A stretch of 64,000 nt of DNA from Virgibacillus chiguensis (GCF_900129865.1 NZ_FQXD01000004.1:151696-215695), one strand, 5' to 3'. Shown: positions 38,462 through 46,640, numbered from the stretch's first letter. Translations and numbers: made by a program. Notes: generated from the sequence alone by a model not told the origin.

Positions 38462-39097
38462 ATGCACCAAAAAGAATCATCAATAAAAAAACAAAATCAA
38501 ACAGCAGCCTTAACAGGATTCATTTTCTTTTTTAAAGCAAACAGTATCATTATTCTTACATCCTTTCTATTTCTTATTAACTATACTTTTTGGAATTGGG
38601 ACGGGCTTTATGCTCTGATGATTTTTGTGCTTTTTCCACAGCCATTCTTTGTTTTGCTAGCATTTATTGATGCATTTCAAAATAACAGACCGAGATATTC
38701 CTATTCATTTTCCGAGAACCCGAAAAATTCGTGGATTGGTTTTGGGTATACTATTATTTTTATTATGCTATTTTCACTTATTTTTCTAGGGGCTGGCATT
38801 CCCTTTCCTAGTACAATTGTGTTTTTAATGATCACTACAAATTTGATGGTGGCAACATTTTCGATTATTTTTCATCCTTTTACAATAGTAATTTATGAAG
38901 CTAATGTGTTTAAGGAATGTTATACAACGGTTAATTATTTATTTAAATATATTGTTATTTTCACTTCAAGCATCAATTATCATATACAAAGATTATTACA
39001 AACTCTACCACTATTGTGGAATAAAATCTTTGCTATACTATTTGTTGTTCTTTTAATTTGGCAATTATTCGGGGTTATTTCTATTTTTAGTATTTGA
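38462..39097 (+). CDS. Multi-pass membrane protein, unknown
   Basis: A 211-residue protein with about five hydrophobic segments; notable are the FFFKANSIIILTSFLFLINY segment and a GIPFPSTIVFLMITTNLMVA segment. I do not recognise the family. A GAGGG site lies 7 bases before the ATG. A broken paralogue follows at 39113-39540, so the gene was once duplicated in tandem. Its place next to a peptide-toxin-like operon makes an immunity or export role conceivable, but this is inference only. Confidence 0.65.
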   Translation: MHQKESSIKKQNQTAALTGFIFFFKANSIIILTSFLFLINYTFWNWDGLYALMIFVLFPQPFFVLLAFIDAFQNNRPRYSYSFSENPKNSWIGFGYTIIFIMLFSLIFLGAGIPFPSTIVFLMITTNLMVATFSIIFHPFTIVIYEANVFKECYTTVNYLFKYIVIFTSSINYHIQRLLQTLPLLWNKIFAILFVVLLIWQLFGVISIFSI

Positions 39098-39112
39098 GTT
39101 CCAAATTACAAA

Positions 39113-39330
39113 TTGAAAAAGTTTCAAGACCATCCTACTAATTTCACGAAAAGTGACCGTTTTCATAATGCCTTTATTTTCTTGGTTAAGGGTAATATAT
39201 ATATCTTCGCTATGTTTGCTTTATTATTATTGAATAAAAATGAATGGGGATATGACGGTGTAAACCATGTAGGAAATTTTCTATTTTTATTCGAAAGCTT
39301 TTTTATTTTTATTAATGTAGATTGTACAAA
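39113..39330 (+). pseudogene. N-terminal half of a paralogue of the 38462 membrane protein
   Basis: The frame FHNAFIFLVKGNIYIFAMFA, then LLLNKNEWGYDGVNHVGNFL, aligns with residues 15-60 of the 211-residue neighbour (FKANSIIILTSFLFL, NYTFWNWDGLY). It ends abruptly at about 39320, where the sequence switches to the other strand of the same gene. The TTG start has no good ribosome binding site. Confidence 0.65.
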
Positions 39331-39540
39331 GTGATTTATGCCAGTTAAAAGAATAGCAATATACATATAGACGTAGTCCAATACTTTTTCTTTTGACCTT
39401 TCCATATTAGCTATAAATAACGCAATAGCTACTTTATGGAAAATAATAGAATAAAGAGCAATTAATAAATTAGTAACTAGAATAAAAAATACAATCGTGC
39501 TAGGGAAAGGAAGCCCAGCAGGAAGTATTTTTAATTTTTT
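39325..39540 (-). pseudogene. Inverted C-terminal half of the same paralogue
   Basis: On the minus strand the frame reads LPAGLPFPSTIVFFILVTNL, then ALYSIIFHKVAIALFIANME, and continues to GINHFVQSTL. This aligns with GAGIPFPSTIVFLMITTNL and SINYHIQRLL of the 38462 protein. It starts at the inner side of the IS30 end (39544) and runs into the plus-strand N-terminal half, so the gene was cut by the IS and one half inverted. Confidence 0.65.
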
Positions 39541-39543
39541 GAT

Positions 39544-40890
39544 TTGTCAAATTAAGCGAGACAACATATTTTGATCAAATTCTTTATCGACATGGGACAT
39601 GAAACACTCCATCGGTGTTTTGTAACCTAATGATTTTCTTGGAAAATTGTTTCGTCTAAGTGCTACTTCAGAAATATACGTTTGGGTTATGGGGTTGAAA
39701 TCCATATCCTTTGGTAGCCCATTTCTTCGAAGCAGACCGTTGGAATGCTCATTCAATCCTCTTTGTGAAGGGGTTCCAGGATCTGCAAAATAAATATCAA
39801 TATCTTGCTTATTACTGATAGATTTCCAATTAGAAAACTCTTTACCACAGTCGAAAATAATCGATTTAAACAAGTGTTTCGGCAGTGGAGCGAGCCAGTC
39901 ATTAAGCGATGATTCAACATTAGCAGCTCTTCTTCCCTCTGGCTTAATGGCAATGATACATTTTGTTAATCGCTCAACCAATGTTATGACGGCACTTTTA
40001 TGGTGGCGACCAACAATCGTGTCTCCTTCTAGGTGACCAAATTCTTTCTTGTAGTTCGGATGGTCATTGTCTCGGTCTTGAATGCCGCGTCTAAAGCTTT
40101 GTTTCCCTCTTTTTTCCTTGTAGCCATTTGGCTTACGTTTGCCTTGCATAGGTAAAGTATTCACATCGAATTCGCCTGCTTCAAACTTACGATAAAGGGT
40201 ACGCATGCTACAGGAAATAGTTCTTTCATTCCTACCGATGATAACATCAGGCGTCCAACCGTCACGGGCTTTTTCTTCAATGTAGGCCCTTTCTTCATCT
40301 GTTAACTGCGTTCTTTTTCGACCGCATTTAGCTTTGTTCGCTTTATAGTTCAAATGAATGTCTAGCGCAGTTAGACCGTTTTTCAGTGCGCGAATTACAC
40401 GATATATAGTTTCATGACCACGCTTTAATTTTTCAGCAATTTTTCGACCCGATAGACCAAATTCAAGATATTCCTCTATGAAAATGATCTCTGTTTTGGT
40501 AAGATGGGTATAGGACATGTCAGATACACTCTCCTTAACTTTGGTAGGTTTTGATTGAGTATATCATGGCATGTCTTTTTTGTATTGCATGGTGTCATCT
40601 CTCTTTGAAGTTATGATATTACACTAACCACAGCTTTAGCTGCCTGCCCTTGACCACCGTGCCCATTCTTAGTGATCGCTGGAAGGGGTCGGGGCCCCAC
40701 CAGCGGAGCTTAGAATGGATTGTCCGTGGTACGCTATTCATGCGGATGTTGCCTTATGGCATTTTTTCAACCATCCGCCGCTTACAACTCACCACGGACA
40801 CAAACAAGGTCAAGGGTGGTGGTAGGGTGGCCTTCACTTAAAGCCCCTAATCTGATGACAATATTTTATGTGTCTCGCTTAATTTTACAA
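39544..40890 (-). mobile_element. IS30-family insertion sequence (about 1.35 kb)
   Basis: Imperfect terminal inverted repeats TTGTCAAATTAAGCGAGACA (39544-39563) and TGTCTCGCTTAATTTTACAA (40871-40890) match at 19 of 20 positions. They enclose an intact transposase gene. The left repeat overlaps the 3' end of the transposase gene. About 350 bp of GC-richer non-coding DNA lies between the transposase start and the right repeat. No clear target-site duplication was found. Confidence 0.7.
39547..40518 (-). CDS. IS30-family transposase
   Basis: A 323-residue DDE transposase. The N-terminal helix-turn-helix (SGRKIAEKLKRGHETIYRVI) is typical of IS30. The catalytic core shows HLEGDTIVG, SIIFDCGKEFSNW and RGLNEHSNGLLRRNGLPKDMD, giving the two Asp and the Glu. 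The gene is full length and apparently intact, so the element may still be mobile. Confidence 0.93.
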   Translation of the reverse strand: MSYTHLTKTEIIFIEEYLEFGLSGRKIAEKLKRGHETIYRVIRALKNGLTALDIHLNYKANKAKCGRKRTQLTDEERAYIEEKARDGWTPDVIIGRNERTISCSMRTLYRKFEAGEFDVNTLPMQGKRKPNGYKEKRGKQSFRRGIQDRDNDHPNYKKEFGHLEGDTIVGRHHKSAVITLVERLTKCIIAIKPEGRRAANVESSLNDWLAPLPKHLFKSIIFDCGKEFSNWKSISNKQDIDIYFADPGTPSQRGLNEHSNGLLRRNGLPKDMDFNPITQTYISEVALRRNNFPRKSLGYKTPMECFMSHVDKEFDQNMLSRLI

Positions 40891-40955
40891 TCTAGGTTAT
40901 AAGGCGTCATCGTAAGACTAAACAGACATTGTTCTTCCTCTCTTTTACTTTCTCC

Positions 40956-42152
40956 TTAAATGGCACTCATAAATTGATAAATTGTACTTATCGTAGAAAA
41001 CATAAATAAAACACATAAAATTAAAATTGGAAAGTTAAATTCCCTTCTAATAAAGGTTAAAATACTAAAAGTTCCTAAGAGCAATGATGTTCCTCCATGA
41101 ATAATCATTGTAATAGGAATACTTATATTAAAAAAACTGATAATAAGGTCTAAATAAACAAAAAATACCGCAAGAATAAAAGAAAAAATCTTAACCTGAT
41201 AGGAATAGTAATCGATAGGATTATTGGATTTGACATGAAAAGTACCTAATAAATCCTTCGTTTTGATGGTTTCATACGTATCATTTAAACATGGATAGAT
41301 GGGTTGCATATATGGTGCAGCACCATGTATTGATTCATATCCCCAGGCAAGTTTACCATTTCCTACTATGTAAACAGTAGTGTCATTCACTGGTGTTCGA
41401 TCATTATATGTAGGATAAAGTTTTCTTTCTGGATCAATCGAAAATACAATTCGACCGTCCTCAATTTCTCCAAAATACCGTTCCTTCTTGCTAAATGCTC
41501 CCCATCTTACAGTAGCGCCAATATTTCTTAATGGATATCTAAAAAATGTGTACATAGCAACGCTGACATCAATCGGTACCCATCCGTTATCTTCCGAATA
41601 AACTTCATTCCAGGCATGTGGCTGAAAACGTCCGCGAAAAGCTCCAACCATAATACGACAAGGAATCCCTAAAGATCTACAATAAGAAGCAACAACTGCT
41701 GACAATTCCCCGCAATCTCCTATCTTATTTGTTATACAATATTGGATACCCCTTTCCTTGATACGGCTTGAATATTTAAAGTTATCCCTTACATAGTTAA
41801 ATATAGCTTTAATTTTCTCTTCCTTATGAACACATCCTTCCGTTATCTTTTCCGCCATTGTTCTAGTTTCCTTATTTACTTGTATGAGTTCACTATGGCG
41901 TAAAAAGTAATCTCTTTCTTCTTTTGAAAGACTCAAATTTGTTGTTGGCTGATATACTGCTTTGTATGTTAATTTTTTTTTACTTGGAACATTAAAATAA
42001 TATAGCTTTCCTAAAAAAGGGTGTTCTTGATGTTTTTCAGGTTGAATATCAGGAAAGGATATATTTTCGGTCCCAGGAGCAAGAGACAACCAAATTTCAA
42101 TAGAATCTTTACTTTTATTAACGTATTGAAAAGCAATTCGATTTAACTTCAT
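40956..42152 (-). CDS. Membrane transglutaminase-like protein of the peptide operon
   Basis: A 398-residue protein. The central transglutaminase-like domain (about residues 100-200) has the full papain-like triad: Cys147 in IGDCGELSAVVASYC, His179 in QPHAWNEVY and Asp195 in WVPIDVS. The LGIPCRIMVGAF spacing is that of the TG core. Three C-terminal membrane segments (about 315-395) anchor it. Such domains act as proteases, amidases or cross-linking enzymes. It is the last gene of a four-gene minus-strand operon and overlaps the HTTM gene by ATGA. The likely substrate is the precursor encoded first (43844-44152), which is inference. The IS30 element lies just beyond its stop. Confidence 0.82.
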   Translation of the reverse strand: MKLNRIAFQYVNKSKDSIEIWLSLAPGTENISFPDIQPEKHQEHPFLGKLYYFNVPSKKKLTYKAVYQPTTNLSLSKEERDYFLRHSELIQVNKETRTMAEKITEGCVHKEEKIKAIFNYVRDNFKYSSRIKERGIQYCITNKIGDCGELSAVVASYCRSLGIPCRIMVGAFRGRFQPHAWNEVYSEDNGWVPIDVSVAMYTFFRYPLRNIGATVRWGAFSKKERYFGEIEDGRIVFSIDPERKLYPTYNDRTPVNDTTVYIVGNGKLAWGYESIHGAAPYMQPIYPCLNDTYETIKTKDLLGTFHVKSNNPIDYYSYQVKIFSFILAVFFVYLDLIISFFNISIPITMIIHGGTSLLLGTFSILTFIRREFNFPILILCVLFMFSTISTIYQFMSAI

Positions 42153-43093
42153 GCTGACTTCCTCTCTGTATTTCTTATAAGTTTAAATTTGGTACGTATT
42201 TTATTTATAAATTGAACACTTTTAGTATATAACCAGCGGTACTCTGAATTGGAAATTAAAAGGGAATCTACAGCAATCATAATCAATGAAAATGTAACAA
42301 GTCCCATTTGGAAAAGGATTCCTATATGGAATGATACAATGCTAAAAATGACTATATATTTAGTATACTTATTAAATATTGCAAATGGAAAAGCTAGTTT
42401 AATTAAAATTGATGCATAGGTTGCTAAAACAATAAACTCTGGATTATTCAAAAGAAAATCAGGTAAGAACTGAGTTGAATACTGTTCGACTTGCATTACA
42501 TAATATACCGCTGTTCCAGTATGCCATCTTTCTCCTATCACCTGATACAATCCAGACATAAAATACATTAGACATAATTGAGCAATTACAAAGATAAAAC
42601 CAAAATTATGAATAATTGCTAACTGATCCTTCCATTCAATTTTTAACTTAGATTCTTGCTTTTTTATTTTGAAAGAAAAATATGCCGTTACATTCATGAA
42701 AAGCATATATAACAAACATATATACATAAGATTGTCCCCACCGTCACTAATTAGACCATTTCTATTAATAAGTGAAAATGTAAAGATATAATTTAATATT
42801 TGTATGGTTTTGCCCCCAAAGCCAATCGTAAATAAAAATGCAAAAATAATACCTAAATGATAAAATAATTCAAAAATAAAAGGGCTTTCAAACAAACCAT
42901 ATACTGAGAAAAATATTCGATTCATCTCTGTATAAGTTGCATTATCAATTATACCTTCATTTCCCCAAAAATAATGTCTTAGTGGATAATTTACTATGTA
43001 TGTATAAACAATTAATATTCCAAAGCTAATTCTTAGAATACTAGCCCCTATTAAATGTTGTGGTGACTTAAACCAATTATATACTTTTATCAT
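42149..43093 (-). CDS. SdpB-like HTTM-domain membrane protein
   Basis: A 314-residue polytopic membrane protein of the HTTM (horizontally transferred transmembrane, vitamin-K-carboxylase-like) family, to which Bacillus SdpB belongs. Characteristic parts are RISFGILIVYTYIVNYPLRH at the N-terminus, SDGGDNLMYICLLYMLFMN and YFMSGLYQVIGERWHTGTAVYYVM. SdpB with SdpA is known to mature the SdpC toxin at the membrane. Length is close to SdpB. It lies 18 bp after the SdpA-like gene and overlaps the transglutaminase-like gene by 4 bp, so the three are translated together. Confidence 0.82.
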   Translation of the reverse strand: MIKVYNWFKSPQHLIGASILRISFGILIVYTYIVNYPLRHYFWGNEGIIDNATYTEMNRIFFSVYGLFESPFIFELFYHLGIIFAFLFTIGFGGKTIQILNYIFTFSLINRNGLISDGGDNLMYICLLYMLFMNVTAYFSFKIKKQESKLKIEWKDQLAIIHNFGFIFVIAQLCLMYFMSGLYQVIGERWHTGTAVYYVMQVEQYSTQFLPDFLLNNPEFIVLATYASILIKLAFPFAIFNKYTKYIVIFSIVSFHIGILFQMGLVTFSLIMIAVDSLLISNSEYRWLYTKSVQFINKIRTKFKLIRNTERKSA

Positions 43094-43111
43094 TATTTAT
43101 AGACTCCTTTT

Positions 43112-43756
43112 TTATGAAAATGATAAAACTGGAAAGTATTCTTTCCATTCAAATTCCAAATTTTCTATCTTCTGTTTGTAATCTGGATTATGTCTTTCAG
43201 AAAAGGGTACTGCCTTCACATTCATTATTTTTACTTTGACTTCTTTTACTTCTTCATTCGTTATTAATGGAATGGCAGAGTTAGCAAATCGATACAACAA
43301 ATCTACTTGTTTTAAACGTGATTCTTCTATTTTACTCATATTAATTGCTTGATCAAATTCTTCTTCAGAGGTATTTTCTTCCATTTGAGCTATTAATTCA
43401 TTCTCTTTAAAAATACCAAAGTATAAACCTGAAGGGATTCGTGCTGCTTTATTATAAGGACTAATAATATTGGACTGGTTTGATTCTATAAGTGATTCCG
43501 AGATGTTATACCAATCAGATGTGTCATTTGTCGATGTACGATACTGAATAAGAATATTTTGAGTTTCCTCTACTGGATCTGGTGCAAAAAGATTCCAATT
43601 TTGAGTCAATAATGGATTGACATACTTTTCTACTGCAATTCGATATTTTGCATAAACAGGATTAATTGGTCCAGTATGTAAAAATAATATAAGAAAATGT
43701 ATGATAGTATATAATGATAACAATGATATTAATGAGATGTTTAATATTTTTTTCAT
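43112..43756 (-). CDS. SdpA-like protein (DUF5819-type)
   Basis: A 214-residue protein with one N-terminal membrane segment (about residues 5-28). An extracytoplasmic part begins with YRIAVEKYVNPLLTQNWNLF, whose QNWNLFAPDP block is the hallmark of SdpA/DUF5819 proteins. It is longer than the roughly 160-residue Bacillus SdpA. An AGGAGGGAG site lies upstream. It follows the precursor gene across an 87-bp gap holding a 12-bp hairpin. By analogy with SdpA it should work with the HTTM protein in maturing the exported precursor. Confidence 0.75.
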   Translation of the reverse strand: MKKILNISLISLLSLYTIIHFLILFLHTGPINPVYAKYRIAVEKYVNPLLTQNWNLFAPDPVEETQNILIQYRTSTNDTSDWYNISESLIESNQSNIISPYNKAARIPSGLYFGIFKENELIAQMEENTSEEEFDQAINMSKIEESRLKQVDLLYRFANSAIPLITNEEVKEVKVKIMNVKAVPFSERHNPDYKQKIENLEFEWKEYFPVLSFS

Positions 43757-43780
43757 CTTGATTTCTTCTCCCTCCTATTT

Positions 43781-43814
43781 GAAAGGGAAGCAGTGAAATA
43801 TATGCTTCCCTTTC
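43781..43814 (-). other. Hairpin between precursor and maturation genes
   Basis: GAAAGGGAAGCA (43781-43792) pairs with TGCTTCCCTTTC (43803-43814), a 12-bp perfect stem. On the minus strand it is followed by AAATAGGAGG rather than a T run, so it is more likely a partial terminator or mRNA-stabilising element that raises precursor over enzyme expression. Confidence 0.65.
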
Positions 43815-43843
43815 CAATTTTAGTATAAAATTATTGGTAATAA

Positions 43844-44152
43844 TCAATCAAACATAACATCTAGGTCTGCATTACTAGAAACAGGATCTTCTTCGACACT
43901 AAAAATACCGATGATTTTATCCGCAACCCAATCACCAACTTTAGCACCGGCAGCACCAGCAGCGCCTGATAAAAAGGCTGTTCCAACAACTGCAGGTACA
44001 GCTTGTGGTTCTACTACTTCTTGTTTTTCTCCAGCATAATCTACAACTTCTGGAGTAAGATCATCACTCGCAGTAGCAGAAGAGGCTCCTATTGAACCAA
44101 CCGCTAAAATGGCTATGGTTGCCACAGATACAATCTTTTTCTTTAATTTCAT
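43844..44152 (-). CDS. Secreted peptide precursor, Gly/Ala-rich, putative SDP-like toxin
   Basis: A 102-residue precursor. A Sec signal peptide (KLKKKIVSVATIAILAVG) ends at a probable AxA site near residue 28 (ATA/SD). An acidic propeptide-like part (about 29-50) is followed by a hydrophobic Gly/Ala segment, AVPAVVGTAFLSGAAGAAGA, then GDWVADKIIGIF (about 51-84), and an acidic tail ending DLDVMFD. Such a hydrophobic small-residue helix is typical of membrane-active bacteriocins. Unlike SdpC it has no cysteine, so no disulfide can form. A very strong Shine-Dalgarno (AGGAGGGAGGGAG) and a near-consensus promoter precede it. It is the first gene of the operon with SdpA-like, SdpB-like and transglutaminase-like genes. 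Toxin function is inference. Confidence 0.75.
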   Translation of the reverse strand: MKLKKKIVSVATIAILAVGSIGASSATASDDLTPEVVDYAGEKQEVVEPQAVPAVVGTAFLSGAAGAAGAKVGDWVADKIIGIFSVEEDPVSSNADLDVMFD

Positions 44153-44174
44153 TTATCTCCCTCCCTCCTCATAG

Positions 44175-44203
44175 TATTTATAACAAAACCATTTTTAATT
44201 GTC
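44175..44203 (-). promoter_or_regulatory. Near-consensus sigma-A promoter of the peptide operon
   Basis: On the minus strand TTGACA (44203-44198) and TATAAA (44180-44175) are separated by exactly 17 bases. It lies 23 bp before the precursor start, which is a short 5' leader. Confidence 0.75.
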
Positions 44204-44375
44204 AATATAATTAGAATAATATATATAAATTAGGCGGAGTTTCAATTATAATATAATTAAATTGGAGCACATCTATTGCTATGGAAGTAGGGGTACAAAA
44301 TTATTTTGTTCATTATTAAATTTAGATAAGGTTAATAGTAAGCGTAAAATATTTTACGGTTACAGATGAATCAAT

Positions 44376-44813
44376 TTGACGGAGAAAACACTTGAATCTG
44401 GAAAAGATATTTCAAGCATTCAAGAGCAGTTGAAGGAATTTGAAAAGCAAATTGCTGAACTTGACAATAAAATTGTTAAACAGCAGATGAAAGAGCAAGA
44501 GAAAGCACTTGGGAAGGAAAAAGATGTAAAGAAGAATGAGACTCCACAATCAGAGGAAGAACAGTTATTTACCCAAGCCTTTGCATTAGATCAAACGCAA
44601 AAAATGAATCATGTTTTCAAAGGGCTAGAGCGGGAAAAAAACACGCTTGAAAGTGAAATGAAGTTAGATGCAAATAGAGGAATTTATAGTGAAAGAAAGC
44701 AAGAAAAATTAATAAAGTTAGAAGAGAAGCTCCAAACGATTCAAGAACAAATAAAGGAAAATGGGGAGCAATCAACGGAGGAAAAGAACAATGGTTTTAG
44801 TGTACCTGTTTAA
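44376..44813 (+). CDS. Coiled-coil protein, FlxA-like at best
   Basis: A 145-residue, highly charged protein with long heptad-like stretches (IQEQLKEFEKQIAELDNKIV near the start and KLIKLEEKLQTIQEQIKE near the end), so almost wholly coiled coil. The repeated Ile-Gln-Glu-Gln pattern recalls FlxA-like proteins, but coiled coils give poor evidence. The only start is TTG at 44376, with no Shine-Dalgarno and a TGA 9 bases upstream, so it may be the 5'-truncated remnant of a longer gene. Confidence 0.45.
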   Translation: MTEKTLESGKDISSIQEQLKEFEKQIAELDNKIVKQQMKEQEKALGKEKDVKKNETPQSEEEQLFTQAFALDQTQKMNHVFKGLEREKNTLESEMKLDANRGIYSERKQEKLIKLEEKLQTIQEQIKENGEQSTEEKNNGFSVPV

Positions 44814-45093
44814 TGGTTGTATGCATTATTTCCCATATAGATAGATGAAAGGTTTCTTGAAACAGTCATGAAAAGGAATATAACATGTTAGCTTATTCAT
44901 AGTTTAGCAGCTTCTTCCAACCCTTTTGGTGAAAGCTGTATTTTTTTGGTATTTTCCTCTTTGAAGAAAATCAATAAATTAGTAGCGTAATTCAGCTAAA
45001 AAAACGCTGTAAAATCAGATTATTTTCTCAATATGATTTTTCTGAATTAATGGTATAATATAACTAGAAAGGTTATTAGTTTAAGGATAGTGG

Positions 45094-46377
45094 GTGAATC
45101 TAGTGCATATTGGCTCATTTATTAAATTGCACCGATTGAAATGCAAGATGACACAAGAAGAATTATCGGAGGGTATCGTCTCCTTGTCCTATCTATCAAA
45201 AATAGAGAATCAAAAGACGAATGCAAGTCCAGAAATCCTCCAGTTACTCTGTGATCGATTAGGGATTGAAATTTCCGAAGACACAGATAGAGAAATAGAA
45301 GAGAAGTGTAAAGAATGGTATGATATGTTGTTTGACGAGAATGATAAGAAGGTGATGACAGAGAAGTATGAAGAATTACAACCGTTAATGGAACGTAAGA
45401 TTAATCAACATACGATTATGTTTGAAATACATACCATTCGTTATTATATCGTCTTACGTGATTTAGGGAAAGCTTTACATATAATGAATAAACTGCATGA
45501 TATGGCTGATTCGTTTAATTACGAAGAAAGCTATTACTGGCATAAATTTAAAGGAAATTATTATACACATAAGGAAGTTCATCAAGAAGCGTTACGAAAT
45601 TATAAATTGGCAGAAAAAGTTATTCGTTTAGCTAATATTGTTGATAAAGAAATAGCTGATTTGTATTATGCATTATCGATAACGCATAATTATCTTCGTG
45701 CAGATTTAGAAGCTGTAGATTATGCGAATCGTGCAATGACGGTATTTCAGCAAAACTACAATTTTAATCGCTGTGCGCAATGTCATATTATATTAGGTAT
45801 ATCGTATCAAAGGGTAAAAGATTTAGATGCTGCAATAAAAAACTATAATTTAGCATTACACTTAGGAGAATTAAATAAGAATGAAACAATCGTTTATTTA
45901 GCACATTATAATTTCGGTTATCTTTATTCCATGATGGGAAATTCAGAAGAAGCGATTAAACATTACTTATTAGCGATAGAAACGAAAGATTTAGCATATA
46001 AAACCAAAATAGATGCACTAACTCATTTAGTTCAGGAGCTTTATATGATTGGAGAATATGAAAAAGCAAAAGCGTACGTAAAGCAAGCTAAGGAGATATT
46101 AGAACTAGCAAAATGTAAATACGATGACTTTTATAATGGGTATCACAATTACATGATTCAAGTATATACATGTTTACTTTACGATGATTTTAAAAAATTT
46201 AAAACGATATTAACGGATGACTTTATCCCTTATTTAACACGCCGAGGAGATTATAGCAATTTAGTGTTTTATGCGAAGTTATTAGCTACTCATCTAGAGG
46301 AAAAGGGGAAATATAAGGAGTCTGTTGAATATTATAAATTAGCAAACAGCAGTTATGACCAATTAATCAAGTTGTAA
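45094..46377 (+). CDS. RNPP-type HTH-TPR regulator (NprR/PlcR-like)
   Basis: A 427-residue cytoplasmic regulator. An N-terminal XRE helix-turn-helix (about residues 8-60: KCKMTQEELSEGIVSLSYLSKIENQ) is followed by a long array of TPR repeats (such as AVDYANRAMTVFQQNYNFNR and EEAIKHYLLAIETKDLAYK). Length and order match NprR-class RNPP receptors, which bind a re-imported signalling peptide. The start is GTG at 45094, 5 bases after AAGGAT; a GTG at 45103 is possible. It is followed after 16 bp by a small exported-peptide gene, the typical receptor-signal cassette. It may control the divergent peptide-toxin operon; that is inference. Confidence 0.85.
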   Translation: MNLVHIGSFIKLHRLKCKMTQEELSEGIVSLSYLSKIENQKTNASPEILQLLCDRLGIEISEDTDREIEEKCKEWYDMLFDENDKKVMTEKYEELQPLMERKINQHTIMFEIHTIRYYIVLRDLGKALHIMNKLHDMADSFNYEESYYWHKFKGNYYTHKEVHQEALRNYKLAEKVIRLANIVDKEIADLYYALSITHNYLRADLEAVDYANRAMTVFQQNYNFNRCAQCHIILGISYQRVKDLDAAIKNYNLALHLGELNKNETIVYLAHYNFGYLYSMMGNSEEAIKHYLLAIETKDLAYKTKIDALTHLVQELYMIGEYEKAKAYVKQAKEILELAKCKYDDFYNGYHNYMIQVYTCLLYDDFKKFKTILTDDFIPYLTRRGDYSNLVFYAKLLATHLEEKGKYKESVEYYKLANSSYDQLIKL

Positions 46378-46393
46378 GCGGGGAGGGGATCGT

Positions 46394-46534
46394 TTGAAAA
46401 AAATAGTACTAACAATGGCATGTGGGGCTCTATTAATCAGTGGAATTTTATTTACGACTAAACTAGATGAGGAAACTGCATCACGTCCTCCAAGTCCAAC
46501 AATGAGCTTGTCGATGGAAGATGTAAAAATGTAA
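46394..46534 (+). CDS. Small exported peptide, probable quorum-sensing prepropeptide
   Basis: A 46-codon gene starting with TTG at 46394, about 5 bases after a strong GGGGAGGGGA Shine-Dalgarno. The product starts with a Lys-Lys plus hydrophobic signal-like region (KKIVLTMACGALLISGILFT). It then has a polar tail, DEETASRPPSPTMSLSMEDV, and two more residues. This is the architecture of NprX/PapR/Phr-type prepropeptides that are exported, trimmed to 5-8 residues and re-imported. It sits 16 bp after the RNPP receptor gene. Which residues form the mature signal cannot be read from the sequence. A hairpin follows at 46566-46593. Confidence 0.7.
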   Translation: MKKIVLTMACGALLISGILFTTKLDEETASRPPSPTMSLSMEDVKM

Positions 46535-46565
46535 TGAAATTGGTACATTTCGTGTGAGTGCAAAG

Positions 46566-46593
46566 AGCGCATATCGTCGTATAGATATGCGCT
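46566..46593 (+). terminator. Hairpin after the signal-peptide gene
   Basis: AGCGCATATC (46566-46575) pairs with GATATGCGCT (46584-46593). The following tail GTTATATGTT is only partly T-rich. Confidence 0.6.
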
Positions 46594-46640
46594 GTTATAT
46601 GTTATCTACAGGAAAAAGTCTAAGGCGACTGTTCAATAAT

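Noticed and set aside
40650-40902. Two small plus ORFs upstream of the IS30 transposase
   Set aside because: They lie within the GC-richer non-coding end of the IS and resemble no protein.
43844-44152. Calling the precursor a true SdpC orthologue
   Set aside because: It is about half the length of SdpC and has no cysteines, so only an SDP-like role inferred from the operon is claimed.
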